Source: Prado023 sp963753075 (GTDB lineage Bacteria > Actinomycetota > Actinomycetes > S36-B12 > CAIYMF01). From it: a DNA stretch of 64,000 bases. Positions 8,462-18,013 of the stretch are shown here, in pieces (position 1 is the stretch's first letter; every line of letters starts with the position of its first letter). Made by a program: the position numbers and the translations under genes. The notes under the pieces are model-generated. The model had not been told where the DNA came from. It searched no databases and saw only the letters and a program-made list of their open reading frames with translations. The DNA is taken from contig CAVWAR010000017.1 in NCBI GenBank assembly GCA_963753075.1, forward strand, positions 310,001 to 374,000. Direction: 5' to 3'.

Positions 8462-9560
8462 GCGCGGCAGGCGGATCCAGCGTCGTGGGCGGCGTCCGGG
8501 GCCAGGCCCTGGCGGGGTGTGATCACCGAGTACCGCGACCGGATGGCCCTGCCGGCAGACGCTGCGATCATCACGCTGTGCGAGGGCGGGACCCCGCTCG
8601 TGGAGTCGAGCTGGCTGTCCGAACTCACTGGGTGCCGGGTCCTGCTCAAGTTCGACGGGGCCAATCCGACCGGTTCGTTCAAGGACCGCGGGATGACCAT
8701 GGCGATCTCGCATGGCAGCCCACGAGGGCGCCCGAGCCGTGATCTGCGCCTCCACCGGCAACACATCGGCATCGGCCGCGGCGTACGCGGCGAAGGCCGG
8801 GATGACCCCGGCCGTACTCGTGCCCGCGGGAAAGATCGCCATGGGCAAGCTCGCCCAGGCGGTGGCCCACGGCGCCCAGCTGCTCCAGGTCGAGGGCAAC
8901 TTCGATGACTGCCTGCGCGTGGCCCGCGAGCTCTCCGATGCCTACCCGGTCGCACTCGTGAACTCCGTGAACCCCGCCCGGATCGAGGGCCAGCGCAGTG
9001 CGGCCTTCGAGGTCGTCGACACCCTCGGCGATGCTCCGGACATCCATGTCCTGCCCGTGGGCAACGCCGGCAACATCACCGCCTACTGGAAGGGCTACGT
9101 GGAGTACGCCGAGGCGGGCATTGCGTCCCACCGGCCGCGCATGTGGGGCTTCCAGGCTGAGGGGGCGGCGCCCATCGTGCGCGGGGAGCCGGTGCTCAAC
9201 CCGGAGACGCTCGCGACGGCCATCCGCATCGGGAACCCCGCGTCGTGGGAGTTCGCGGTCGCGGCACGTGATGAGTCCGGGGGGATCATCGACATGGTCT
9301 CTGACGCGCAGATCCTCGAGGCCCACCTGGCGCTGGCCGCCCGTGACGGTCTGTACTGCGAGCCCGCGTCCGCGGCATCAGTGGCCGGGCTCGTGGCTGC
9401 GGTGGCTGCCGGGCGAGTCGACCCGGGCCAGACGATCGTCTGCACCCTGACGGGTCATGGCCTCAAGGACACGCAGTGGGCACTGGCCCAAGCCTCGGAC
9501 CCCACGGTCATCCCGGTCGAGGTGGCGGCCGCGGCCGCAGCCCTGGGCCTGGAGGACTGA
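8458..9560 (+). CDS. thrC: Threonine synthase, two frameshifts
   Basis: A PLP enzyme (fold type II) that converts O-phosphohomoserine to threonine. The GTG at 8458 overlaps the hom stop (GTGA). Segments in three frames make one full-length protein. The first ends at about 8515. The second carries the PLP-lysine motif GSFKDRGMT. The third starts at about 8715 with AAHEGARAVICASTGNTSA and contains the phosphate-binding glycines VGNAGN. Each junction needs removal of one base (near 8514-8520 and 8713-8716). The C terminus TLTGHGLKD is typical of the family. Two breaks in an otherwise perfect gene suggest sequence error rather than decay. Confidence 0.92.
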
Positions 9561-9614
9561 TGCCCGCGGACATGCCCGCAGGCCCTGGGCCCGGATCGGC
9601 GGCGGCGCTCCACC

Positions 9615-10550
9615 GTGACCGTGGAGGTCCCGGCGACGAGCGCGAACCTGGGCCCCGGATTCGACTGCCTCGGCCTCGCGCTGGACCTCGTCGACCGGAT
9701 CGAGGCAAGGTTCGTCGAAGGCGACACGGTCAGCGTCGAGGTGGTGGGTGCCGGCGCCGGCACACTGCCCACCGATGCGACGAACCTCGTCGCGAAGGTG
9801 GTCCGCGCCGGGTTGGCGACCTTCGATGCCACCGGCGAACTCGCCCGACGCGGACTCGCCCTGCGCTGCACCAACGCGGTGCCGCAGGGTCGGGGACTGG
9901 GCTCATCGGCGGCTGCCATCGTCGGGGGGCTGACGGTCGCCGCACACCTGGCGGGCGTGGCCGGGGCGGTGACCGACGCCGAGATGGTGGCCCTGGCGAC
10001 CCGGACTCGAGGGACATCCGGACAACGTGGCCCCAGGCGTGCTGGGTGGCGCGACGATCGCGTGGATGCAGGCCGGCGGCGAGGTGGGACCTGTGGGTCG
10101 CGCGACCCGTTTCGCCGTGCACGCGGGCATCTCGCCGGTCCTCGTGATCCCCGACGAACGAGGCTTCGACCCTCACTGCCCGCGGGGCGCTGCCGGGCAC
10201 GGTGCCGCACGCGGATGCAGCGTTCAACGCCGGTCGTGCAGCTCTGCTGGTGCATGCCCTGTCCGAGGACCCGGCACTGCTGCTGGATGCCACGGACGAT
10301 CGACTCCACCAGCAGCAGCGGCGAGACGTGTACCCGGCGAGCCTGGAGCTGGTCGAGCTGCTTGCGCTCCCAGGGGATCGCCGCGGCGATCTCCGGTGCG
10401 GGTCCGTCGGTGATCGCCTTCGCGACCGACGGTGACGGTCCCGCGCTGGCTGCGCGAATCACCGACCGGGTGGGCGAAGGAGCCCGAGTGCTGGCGCTGG
10501 CTGTCTCCGACACGGGCGTCCGCACGCTCGACAGCGGTCAGCTCGGCTGA
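9615..10550 (+). CDS. thrB: Homoserine kinase, three frameshifts
   Basis: A GHMP-family kinase that phosphorylates homoserine for ThrC. The parts are TVEVPATSANLGPGFD at the N terminus, the ATP-binding glycine loop GRGLGSSAAAIVGG, EGHPDNVAPGVLGG, then PHADAAFNAGRAALL, and finally the C-terminal motif AISGAGPSVIAFA. They lie in frames that shift by +1 three times (near 10006, 10160 and 10365), so the last segment is back in the starting frame. The start is uncertain: GTG 9615 fits the family N terminus but has no clear ribosome-binding site, while ATG 9560 overlaps the thrC stop but would need a further frameshift. It ends the Lys/Thr cluster. Confidence 0.88.
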   Translation: MTVEVPATSANLGPGFDCLGLALDLVDRIEARFVEGDTVSVEVVGAGAGTLPTDATNLVAKVVRAGLATFDATGELARRGLALRCTNAVPQGRGLGSSAAAIVGGLTVAAHLAGVAGAVTDAEMVALATRTRGTSGQRGPRRAGWRDDRVDAGRRRGGTCGSRDPFRRARGHLAGPRDPRRTRLRPSLPAGRCRARCRTRMQRSTPVVQLCWCMPCPRTRHCCWMPRTIDSTSSSGETCTRRAWSWSSCLRSQGIAAAISGAGPSVIAFATDGDGPALAARITDRVGEGARVLALAVSDTGVRTLDSGQLG

Positions 10551-10559
10551 GGCTGCCTC

Positions 10560-10922
10560 GTGTCGATTCCCCGTGACGTCCTGGGCCTCTCGGCCCTGTT
10601 CGCGGCCAGTGGTGCGGTGCATCTGGCCAAGCCCAGCGTGTATCGGCCCCTGATGCCCGCCTGGGTGCCCCGGCACGACGACGTCATCCTCGCCAGCGGC
10701 GTCGCGGAGCTGGTGCTCGCCGTTGGTCTGCTGCACCCTCGAACGCGTCCCGTCGCCGGCTGGTCGAGCGCCGCGCTGCTTCTGGCGGTGTTCCCCGGGA
10801 ACCTCAAGATGGCCGTTGACGCGAGCCGCACCGACAACACGGCCCTGAAGGTCGCTGCATTCGGTCGGCTGCCCATGCAGGGACCCCTGATTCGCATCGC
10901 TCTGCGGGCGGCCAACCCCTGA
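10560..10922 (+). CDS. DoxX-like small membrane protein
   Basis: A 120-residue protein with about four hydrophobic segments and the loose pattern of the DoxX/DoxD-like family: a GAVHLAKP turn near residue 18, a GVAELVLAVGLL segment, and an FPGNLKMAVD loop between the third and fourth helices. Its function is unknown. The GTG start is 10 nt after the thrB stop, so it may be the last gene of the lysA-thrB transcript. The family assignment is moderately secure. Confidence 0.65.
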   Translation: MSIPRDVLGLSALFAASGAVHLAKPSVYRPLMPAWVPRHDDVILASGVAELVLAVGLLHPRTRPVAGWSSAALLLAVFPGNLKMAVDASRTDNTALKVAAFGRLPMQGPLIRIALRAANP

Positions 10923-10976
10923 CGATTCGTCACGATCGCCCACCTGTTGGTGTGCCCGCGGCTCGCTCGTGGATTG

Positions 10977-11006
10977 TTCACGTCAATCGTCACGAGGTGC
11001 TACCGT
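10977..11006 (+). promoter_or_regulatory. Candidate rho promoter
   Basis: TTCACG (10977-10982) and TACCGT (11001-11006) are separated by 18 bp in the 252-bp gap before rho. This would give an untranslated leader of about 160 nt, compatible with rho autoregulation. No gene is visible in the leader. Confidence 0.4.
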
Positions 11007-11174
11007 GTGTGTTGGATCAGCGCGGTGCCACGATGTGGGGTGGCCGACCGGCACTGAGTTGCACAACACTCCCGACGCCTGACGTTCCTCCTCGCCGTCG
11101 CGATCCACCTCCACGGACAGCCGCTGCCCGCACCATCGATGTGCGCTGGGCTTCACCTCACCCATAGGAATCAC

Positions 11175-13112
11175 GTGACCGACACGATCAGCATCGCCCC
11201 GGACGTCGACCAGAGCGCCGGTAGCGGCACTCCGAGCGGTGACCTGTCCGCGATGCGCATGACCGAGCTCAAGAAGGTGGCCCACGACATGGGGCTGTCC
11301 GGGACCTCCGGGATGAAGAAGAGCGACCTGGTGGCCGCGATCGGGGCGGCCCAGTCCGGCTCCGCTCCGGCGTCAAAGGCCTCCGGCCGTGGGCGCGGCA
11401 GCTCGCGTGCGTCGTCCGCGCGGGACGCGGAGTCCACCTCCGGCGCAGGCGAGCAGGATCGCGATCAGGCCGGGCAGGGCGGCGGGTCAGAGGAGTCCCG
11501 GGACACCGGGAGTGGCGGCACCCTCGATGGTGACGATGAGTCGCGCAGCGGCGACCAACGTGAGCCGAGGCAGCGCCGGGACAACGGCCGTGATCGCAAC
11601 CAGCAGAACCGTGACGGCGGGCAGAACCAGGGTGGCGACCGCAACCGGGACAGCCAGAACCAGGGCGGCAAGCAAGGCCGCGACCACCAAGCGGGCGACA
11701 ACCAGGGCCGTGAGGATCGCAACCGGGACAACCAGGGCCGTGACGGCGGGCAGAACCAGGGTGGCGACCGCAGTCGCGGCAACCAGAACCAGGGTGGCAA
11801 CGCCGGCAACCGCGACAACGACCGCAACCGCGACAACGACCGGTACAACGATGAGCCCGGTGGCCGGCGTCGTCGGGGCCGGGACCGCAATCGCAACCGC
11901 AACGAGCGCCGCCCGGCCAACCAGGGTCGTGACGCCGAGCCGGAGATCTCCGAGGACGACGTCCTCGTCCCCGTGGCCGGGATCCTCGACATCCTCGACA
12001 ACTACGCGTTCGTGCGCACGACCGGCTACCTCCCGGGACCGACCGATGTCTACGTCTCGCTGTCCTCCGTGAAGCGCTACGGCCTGCGCAAGGGTGACGC
12101 GATCACCGGCCAGGTGCGCCAGCCGCGTGAGGGCAGCGGCGACCGCCGCGAGAAGTTCAACCCGCTGGTCAAGGTGGAATCGGTCAACGGTGCGGATCCG
12201 GACGCGGCCCGAGCGCGTGTGGAGTTCGGGAAGCTGACTCCGCTGTACCCGGCCGACCGGCTGCGCCTGGAGACCGACGAGCGCAACCTCACGACCAGGA
12301 TCATCGACCTGGTCGCCCCCATCGGCAAGGGCCAGCGCGGGCTGATCGTGTCCCCGCCGAAGGCTGGCAAGACGATGGTTCTCCAGGCGATCGCCAACGC
12401 CATCACCACGAACAACCCCGAGTGCCACCTCATGGTCGTGCTGGTCGATGAGCGGCCTGAGGAGGTCACCGACATGCAGCGCTCCGTGAAGGGTGAGGTG
12501 ATCGCCTCGACCTTCGACCGGCCCGCTGAGGACCACACCACGATCGCCGAGCTCGCGATCGAGCGTGCAAAGCGCCTGGTCGAGCTGGGCCACGATGTCG
12601 TCGTGCTGCTTGACTCGATGACCCGTCTCGGGCGCGCCTACAACCTGAGCGCGCCTGCGTCGGGACGGATCCTGTCCGGCGGTGTGGACTCCGCTGCGCT
12701 CTACCCCCCGAAGAAGTTCTTCGGCGCCGCACGGAACATCGAGAACGGCGGGTCGCTGACCATCCTGGCGACCGCACTGGTCGAGACCGGCTCGCGCATG
12801 GACGAGGTGATCTTCGAGGAGTTCAAAGGCACCGGAAATATGGAGCTCAAGCTGGATCGGCGCCTCGCGGACAAGCGCATCTTCCCGGCCGTGGACGTGG
12901 ACGCGTCCGGCACCCGCAAGGAGGAGCTGCTGATGAGCTCCGAGGAGCTCAAGATCGTGTGGACGTTGCGGCGCGTGCTCCATGCACTCGAGGCGAGCCA
13001 GGCCATCGAGCTGCTCCAGAGCAAGCTGCGGGACACGAAGAGCAACTACGAGTTCCTCCTGCAGGTCCAGAAGACCACCCCAACAGCACCGGGAACCCGG
13101 TCCGAGGACTGA
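11175..13112 (+). CDS. rho: Transcription termination factor Rho with a large disordered insert
   Basis: A hexameric RNA-dependent ATPase that ends transcription. Of 645 residues, about 25-60 form the Rho N-terminal helical domain (LSAMRMTELKKVA). Residues about 70-260 are an insert made almost entirely of Asn, Arg, Gly, Asp and Gln with internal repeats. The cold-shock RNA-binding fold follows (ILDNYAFVRT), then the ATPase domain with Walker A PPKAGKT at about 393 and Walker B VVLLDSM. The GTG at 11175 was chosen because AGGA precedes it and homologous sequence begins there. Actinobacterial Rho proteins commonly carry such inserts. It lies between thrB and rpmE as in mycobacteria and ends before a large inverted repeat. 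Confidence 0.97.
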   Translation: MTDTISIAPDVDQSAGSGTPSGDLSAMRMTELKKVAHDMGLSGTSGMKKSDLVAAIGAAQSGSAPASKASGRGRGSSRASSARDAESTSGAGEQDRDQAGQGGGSEESRDTGSGGTLDGDDESRSGDQREPRQRRDNGRDRNQQNRDGGQNQGGDRNRDSQNQGGKQGRDHQAGDNQGREDRNRDNQGRDGGQNQGGDRSRGNQNQGGNAGNRDNDRNRDNDRYNDEPGGRRRRGRDRNRNRNERRPANQGRDAEPEISEDDVLVPVAGILDILDNYAFVRTTGYLPGPTDVYVSLSSVKRYGLRKGDAITGQVRQPREGSGDRREKFNPLVKVESVNGADPDAARARVEFGKLTPLYPADRLRLETDERNLTTRIIDLVAPIGKGQRGLIVSPPKAGKTMVLQAIANAITTNNPECHLMVVLVDERPEEVTDMQRSVKGEVIASTFDRPAEDHTTIAELAIERAKRLVELGHDVVVLLDSMTRLGRAYNLSAPASGRILSGGVDSAALYPPKKFFGAARNIENGGSLTILATALVETGSRMDEVIFEEFKGTGNMELKLDRRLADKRIFPAVDVDASGTRKEELLMSSEELKIVWTLRRVLHALEASQAIELLQSKLRDTKSNYEFLLQVQKTTPTAPGTRSED

Positions 13113-13156
13113 CCCCGCGGGCGCCCCACCCCGCGTTCCCCGCCCCGCACCGCACC

Positions 13157-13229
13157 GTTCGCCGCCCTCCCTGATTCGTTTCACCCTCCCGGCTTTCCGG
13201 GAGGGTGGAACGAATCGCGGAGGGCGAAC
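13157..13229 (+). terminator. Large inverted repeat after rho
   Basis: A 73-bp near-perfect palindrome. The inner stem of about 20 bp (CACCCTCCCGG/CCGGGAGGGTG extended by GATTCG/CGAATC) closes on CTTT, and the outer arms GTTCGCCgCCCTCC and GGAGGGCGAAC extend it further. A C-rich, T-poor stretch (13113-13156) precedes it and no U-tract follows. It is probably the rho terminator. Confidence 0.65.
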
Positions 13230-13285
13230 TTGGGGGTGGGGGTGGTGGCCGTGCACCGGCCAGCTTGGGTGGGGAGGATGGGGCC

Positions 13286-14539
13286 ATGACGGCCGTGGAC
13301 GAGGTGGGAGCTGGCGGCCGGCTGGCCACCCTGCGCCGCGAGACGTTCTCCGCGCTGTCGGTTCCCAACTTCCGGCTGTACTTCGCCGGCCAGGCCATCT
13401 CGATGGTCGGCACGTGGATGCAGATGGTCGCCCAGGCCTGGTTGGTCCTCGAGCTGACGGGGTCCGCCACCTGGGTCGGCCTGACCTTCGCCGCCCAGAC
13501 GCTGCCCATGCTGCTGGTCGGTCCGTATGGCGGGCTGGTGGCCGACCGGACCAACAAGCGGCGCCTGCTCGTCGGGCTGCAGGTGACGATGGGCGCACTC
13601 GCGCTCGTGCTGGCAGTCCTGACGCTGTCCGATGTTGTGCAGCTGTGGCAGGTCATGGCGTTGGCCGCCCTGCTGGGGCTTGCCGACGCATTCGAGAAGC
13701 CGGCCCGCCAGGCGTTCCTCGTCGAGATCGTCGGGCCGGCGGCCGTCCGCAATGCAGTGAGCCTGAACTCCGTGATGGTCAACGCCGCGCGGGTGCTCGG
13801 ACCGGCAGCCGCCGGGCTGGTGATCGCCGCCGGGGGACTGGGGGTCTGCTTCGCGCTCAACGCCGCCTCGTACATCCCTGTCATCGTGATGCTGCTGGCG
13901 ATGAACGCGTCCGCGTTGCGGCCCGCGCCCCCGCAACCCCGCGAGCGTGGCCAGGTCCGCGCAGGTCTCAGGTACGTGCTCGGCGAGCGCGACCTCGGCG
14001 TCCCACTGCTGATGATGGCGATCGTGGGCTGCTTCGCCTACGAGTTCCCGGTGACCCTGCCGTACCTGGCCCGGACCACCTTCGACGGCGACTCGCGCAT
14101 GTTTGGCTTCATGACCGCAGCCATGGGCCTCGGTGCGGTCGTCGGTGGTCTCTACACGGCTGCGCGTGGACGAACCGGGACCCGGACGCTGGTGCGCTCC
14201 TCTGCCCTGTTCGGCGTCCTGATCCTGGCCACCGCGCTGGCGCCCTCGGCCGCGGTGGCGCTGATCCTGCTGGTTGCGGTGGGGGCGGGCAGCGTCTCGT
14301 TGATGGCCCGTGGCAATGCCACCCTGCAGCTGGCCTCGGCACCGGAGATGCGTGGTCGGGTGATGGCCCTGTGGTTGGTCGCGTTCCTCGGCACGACCCC
14401 CCTGGGTGGACCGGTGGCCGGATGGGTCTCGTCGACGTTCGGTGCACGCTGGGGGCTCATCCTCGGAGCCGTGGCCTGCTTCGTGGCGGCGGCCCTGGGC
14501 GCAGCCACGCTCCGCAAGCCCCACCAGACAGCCCGATAG
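13286..14539 (+). CDS. MFS transporter (exporter type)
   Basis: A 417-residue major-facilitator protein with about 11-12 hydrophobic segments, most like the MFS_3/enterobactin-exporter-like group. The N terminus reads NFRLYFAGQAISMVGTWMQ, and the loop between helices 2 and 3 carries GGLVADRTNKRRLL, the conserved MFS cytoplasmic motif. The ATG at 13286 was preferred over an in-frame start 81 nt upstream because the earlier part overlaps the palindrome after rho and is Gly-rich. It interrupts the rho-rpmE order seen in relatives. The substrate is unknown; nearby genes give no hint. Confidence 0.85.
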   Translation: MTAVDEVGAGGRLATLRRETFSALSVPNFRLYFAGQAISMVGTWMQMVAQAWLVLELTGSATWVGLTFAAQTLPMLLVGPYGGLVADRTNKRRLLVGLQVTMGALALVLAVLTLSDVVQLWQVMALAALLGLADAFEKPARQAFLVEIVGPAAVRNAVSLNSVMVNAARVLGPAAAGLVIAAGGLGVCFALNAASYIPVIVMLLAMNASALRPAPPQPRERGQVRAGLRYVLGERDLGVPLLMMAIVGCFAYEFPVTLPYLARTTFDGDSRMFGFMTAAMGLGAVVGGLYTAARGRTGTRTLVRSSALFGVLILATALAPSAAVALILLVAVGAGSVSLMARGNATLQLASAPEMRGRVMALWLVAFLGTTPLGGPVAGWVSSTFGARWGLILGAVACFVAAALGAATLRKPHQTAR

Positions 14540-14702
14540 CCCCACGCCCCCGCCCCACGCCCCCCGGCCCTCGCCCACCCCGACCCCGCCCACCCCCGCA
14601 GATCCTCCGCTTGGGGCCAGAATCTCCACGCCGGCGCGGAGGGTCCTGCCCTTGGCGGAGGGTTTGCGGGGAGCGGCCCACGGCGGGAGTGATTGCGCTC
14701 GT
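14540..14702 (+). other. C-rich intergenic tract after the MFS gene
   Basis: The first 60 bases have almost no T and a large excess of C over G, which is the composition expected for a Rho loading (rut) site. An inverted pair CCTCCGC/GCGGAGG follows at about 14603-14642. No gene is visible. Confidence 0.3.
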
Positions 14703-14732
14703 TTGGGCAGTACCTGCCGGACGTGGGATACT
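14703..14732 (+). promoter_or_regulatory. Candidate rpmE promoter
   Basis: TTGGGC (14703-14708) and GATACT (14727-14732) are 18 bp apart, with the start codon of rpmE about 70 nt downstream. Confidence 0.5.
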
Positions 14733-14801
14733 GCCTCTACCGCTGCCGGTTCACGTGGGTGCACACCTGTGCTTGCGACCCGGCGCACGAAGGAGCCAGA
14801 C

Positions 14802-15020
14802 ATGAAGCCGGGTATCCACCCCAACTACGCCGAGACGACGGTGACCTGCAGCTGCGGGAACACGTTCGTCACCCGCAGCACCGCCAAGGACGGCGTCATC
14901 CACGCTGACGTGTGCTCGGCCTGCCACCCCTTCTACACGGGCAAGCAGAAGATCCTCGACACCGGTGGCCGTGTGGCCAAGTTCGAAGCTCGCTTCGGCA
15001 AGAAGGCTGACTCGAAGTAG
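14802..15020 (+). CDS. rpmE: 50S ribosomal protein L31
   Basis: A 72-residue protein of the large ribosomal subunit. The start MKPGIHPNY and the CSCGNTF and DVCSACHPFYTGKQ blocks are typical. The two cysteine pairs (CxC and CxxC) mark the zinc-binding form of L31 rather than the zinc-free paralogue. AAGGAG lies 10 nt before the ATG. It sits 24 nt upstream of prfA, the usual actinobacterial arrangement. Confidence 0.97.
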   Translation: MKPGIHPNYAETTVTCSCGNTFVTRSTAKDGVIHADVCSACHPFYTGKQKILDTGGRVAKFEARFGKKADSK

Positions 15021-15044
15021 CTCCGCGGATCGGCGGAGCGAGCG

Positions 15045-16112
15045 ATGTTCGAGACCGTGCTTGGGCTGGAGCGCGAGTACGCCGACCTTGAGCAGCAGAT
15101 GTCCGACCCTGCGCTGCATGCGGATCCCGCGGCAGCTCGCCGGGTCGGCAAGCGGCATGCCCAGCTGCGCCCGGTGGTCGCGGCCTACCGCGAGTGGATC
15201 CGGCTCGGTGAGGACGAGGCAGCCGCCCGCGAGCTGGCCGACGAGGACCCGGAGTTCGCCGCGGAGGCGTCGGCGTCAGCCGCACAGCGCGAGGTTGTCG
15301 CGGAGCGACTGACCCTGCTGCTGGTCCCGCGCGATCCGATGGACGACAAGGACGTCATCCTCGAGGTCAAGGCCGGCGAGGGTGGCCAGGAGTCGGCGCT
15401 GTTCGCGGCCGATCTGCTGCGCATGTACCTGCGGTACGCCGAACGCCGGGGTTGGAGGGCCGAGATCCTCGACTCGGAGGAGTCCGATCTCGGGGGCTAC
15501 AAGGACGTCGCGGTGGCGATGAAGGCCCGCGGGACACCGGAGCCGGGCGACGCCCCCTATGCGAGGCTGAAGTTCGAAGGTGGGGTCCACCGTGTGCAAC
15601 GAGTGCCGGTCACCGAGTCGCAGGGCCGGATCCACACCTCAGCGGCGGGCGTCCTGGTCCTGCCCGAGGCCGAGGAGATCGACGTGCAGATCGATCCGAA
15701 CGACCTGCGGATCGACATCTACCGCTCCAGCGGCCCCGGTGGGCAGAGCGTCAACACCACCGACTCAGCCGTGCGGATCACCCACGAGCCCACCGGCATC
15801 GTGGTGAGCTGCCAGAACGAGAAGAGCCAGCTGCAGAACAAGGAGTCTGCGATGCGCGTGCTGCGCGCCCGGCTGCTGGCGGCTGCGCAGGAGGCTGCCG
15901 ACGCCGAGGCCTCGGACGTGCGCAAGTCCCAGGTGCGCACCGTCGACCGCTCCGAGCGGGTGCGCACCTACAACTATCCGGAGAACCGGATCGCCGACCA
16001 CCGGGTGAACTACAAGTCGCACAACCTCGATGCCGTGCTCGAGGGAGAGCTTGACGGGGTCATCGACGCCCTGACCGAGGCCGACCTCGCCGAACGCCTG
16101 GCCGCCTCCTGA
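15045..16112 (+). CDS. prfA: Peptide chain release factor 1
   Basis: Recognises UAA and UAG in the ribosomal A site and triggers peptide release. At 355 residues it has normal length. The codon-recognition PxT tripeptide is PVT in RVPVTESQGRIHTS, which separates RF1 from RF2 (SPF). The catalytic GGQ lies in SSGPGGQSVNTT, and its Gln is the site methylated by PrmC. In most relatives prmC follows directly; here a thioesterase and a transporter operon of about 4.2 kb lie between. The start ATG is 24 nt after rpmE, so both are probably one transcript. Confidence 0.97.
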   Translation: MFETVLGLEREYADLEQQMSDPALHADPAAARRVGKRHAQLRPVVAAYREWIRLGEDEAAARELADEDPEFAAEASASAAQREVVAERLTLLLVPRDPMDDKDVILEVKAGEGGQESALFAADLLRMYLRYAERRGWRAEILDSEESDLGGYKDVAVAMKARGTPEPGDAPYARLKFEGGVHRVQRVPVTESQGRIHTSAAGVLVLPEAEEIDVQIDPNDLRIDIYRSSGPGGQSVNTTDSAVRITHEPTGIVVSCQNEKSQLQNKESAMRVLRARLLAAAQEAADAEASDVRKSQVRTVDRSERVRTYNYPENRIADHRVNYKSHNLDAVLEGELDGVIDALTEADLAERLAAS

Positions 16113-16115
16113 TCC

Positions 16116-16943
16116 TCAGTCACGAGGGTCGACGAACAGGGCCTGCGCACTGCGAGCGACGCCGCCCCGGCGATCGCCGAGCTCACCGACAGTGCAACCG
16201 ATCCCGGCGGGGTCCAGAGTGGTGGCTGCGCTCATCCAGATCTCCTCGCCGACCGGCTCGCGGGTCAGGTGCAGGGTGAGGTCGGTGTTGACGAAGAGCA
16301 GCTCGGCCGGGCTGGCGACTGCTGATATCCCGCTGGCTGAGTCGGCCACCGCAACGAGGCGCTCGACCGGATCCGGCTGCTCGCCCTCGACGAGGCCGAC
16401 GGTGAGATGAGTCCACACCGACGCGGGGCCCGGGGCCTCGAACGATCCGGCAACCCAGCGCCACGCCACGGCGTCGAGGTACCCGGCGTTCCACCCAGCG
16501 GGGCGAGCCATCGGCTCGCCGTGCTCGTGCCACTGCGGCGCAGGGCTGGCGGGCGTCGGTGGCAGGTCGGCGATCGGGTGCTCCAGCTGGCGCAGCAGCC
16601 ACGCCCGAGCAGTCATGACAGGTCGCTCCGGGTCGGCGGCACTGGCCAGAGTCGCCTCAGCCAGGGCGATCCGGCGTCCCGGCCGCAGCACCCGTGCGCT
16701 GAGCACGAGGTCGGCCACTGGGACGGGGGCGAGGATCTCGAAGGTCAGGCGCGCCGGCAGCGCCCGGTCCGGCAGCCCGCCGAGCCGGCGCACCGCCCGT
16801 GTGAGCAGGGCCGAGGGCGGCCCGGCGTGCTGCAGGCCCGGTGCCCACGGTCCGGTCGTGAGCGCCGAGGAGTGCACGCGAGCGGTGAGGCTGCTGGACC
16901 CCGGCTCGGACTCGTCGAGCAGGCGGTAGAAGGAGCTGTCCAT
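16116..16943 (-). CDS. TesB-like acyl-CoA thioesterase family protein
   Basis: A 275-residue protein built as two hot-dog folds, as in TesB-type thioesterases. The N-terminal half contains GLQHAGPPSALLTRAV and LTFEILAPVP. The C-terminal half contains WTHLTVGLVEGEQPDP and the family-typical FVNTDLTLHLTREPVGEEIWM. It would hydrolyse an acyl-CoA, but the chain length cannot be inferred. The ATG at 16943 has a -10-like CAGACT 7 nt upstream. It converges on prfA with a 3-nt gap and diverges from the osmoprotectant operon. Confidence 0.82.
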   Translation of the reverse strand: MDSSFYRLLDESEPGSSSLTARVHSSALTTGPWAPGLQHAGPPSALLTRAVRRLGGLPDRALPARLTFEILAPVPVADLVLSARVLRPGRRIALAEATLASAADPERPVMTARAWLLRQLEHPIADLPPTPASPAPQWHEHGEPMARPAGWNAGYLDAVAWRWVAGSFEAPGPASVWTHLTVGLVEGEQPDPVERLVAVADSASGISAVASPAELLFVNTDLTLHLTREPVGEEIWMSAATTLDPAGIGCTVGELGDRRGGVARSAQALFVDPRD

Positions 16944-16992
16944 ACGGCCCAGTCTGGCGCGCGCCCCTTCGCCCAGCGGTGGGCGGGTGTTC

Positions 16993-16998
16993 TAGGCT
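16993..16998 (+). promoter_or_regulatory. -10 box of the osmoprotectant operon
   Basis: TAGGCT stands about 43 nt before the ATG of the ATP-binding subunit, leaving a leader of about 35 nt that contains the ribosome-binding sequence GGGGAGGA. Confidence 0.45.
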
Positions 16999-17041
16999 CG
17001 AGCGCATCGTGCCTCCCCCGAGTGCGCGGTGGGGAGGACCC

Positions 17042-18009
<968 letters not shown>

Positions 18010-18013
<4 letters not shown>

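Noticed and set aside
10952..11167. Small gene in the rho leader
   Set aside because: Start codons lack ribosome-binding sites and the product is Pro/Arg-rich without resemblance to known proteins; more likely untranslated leader.
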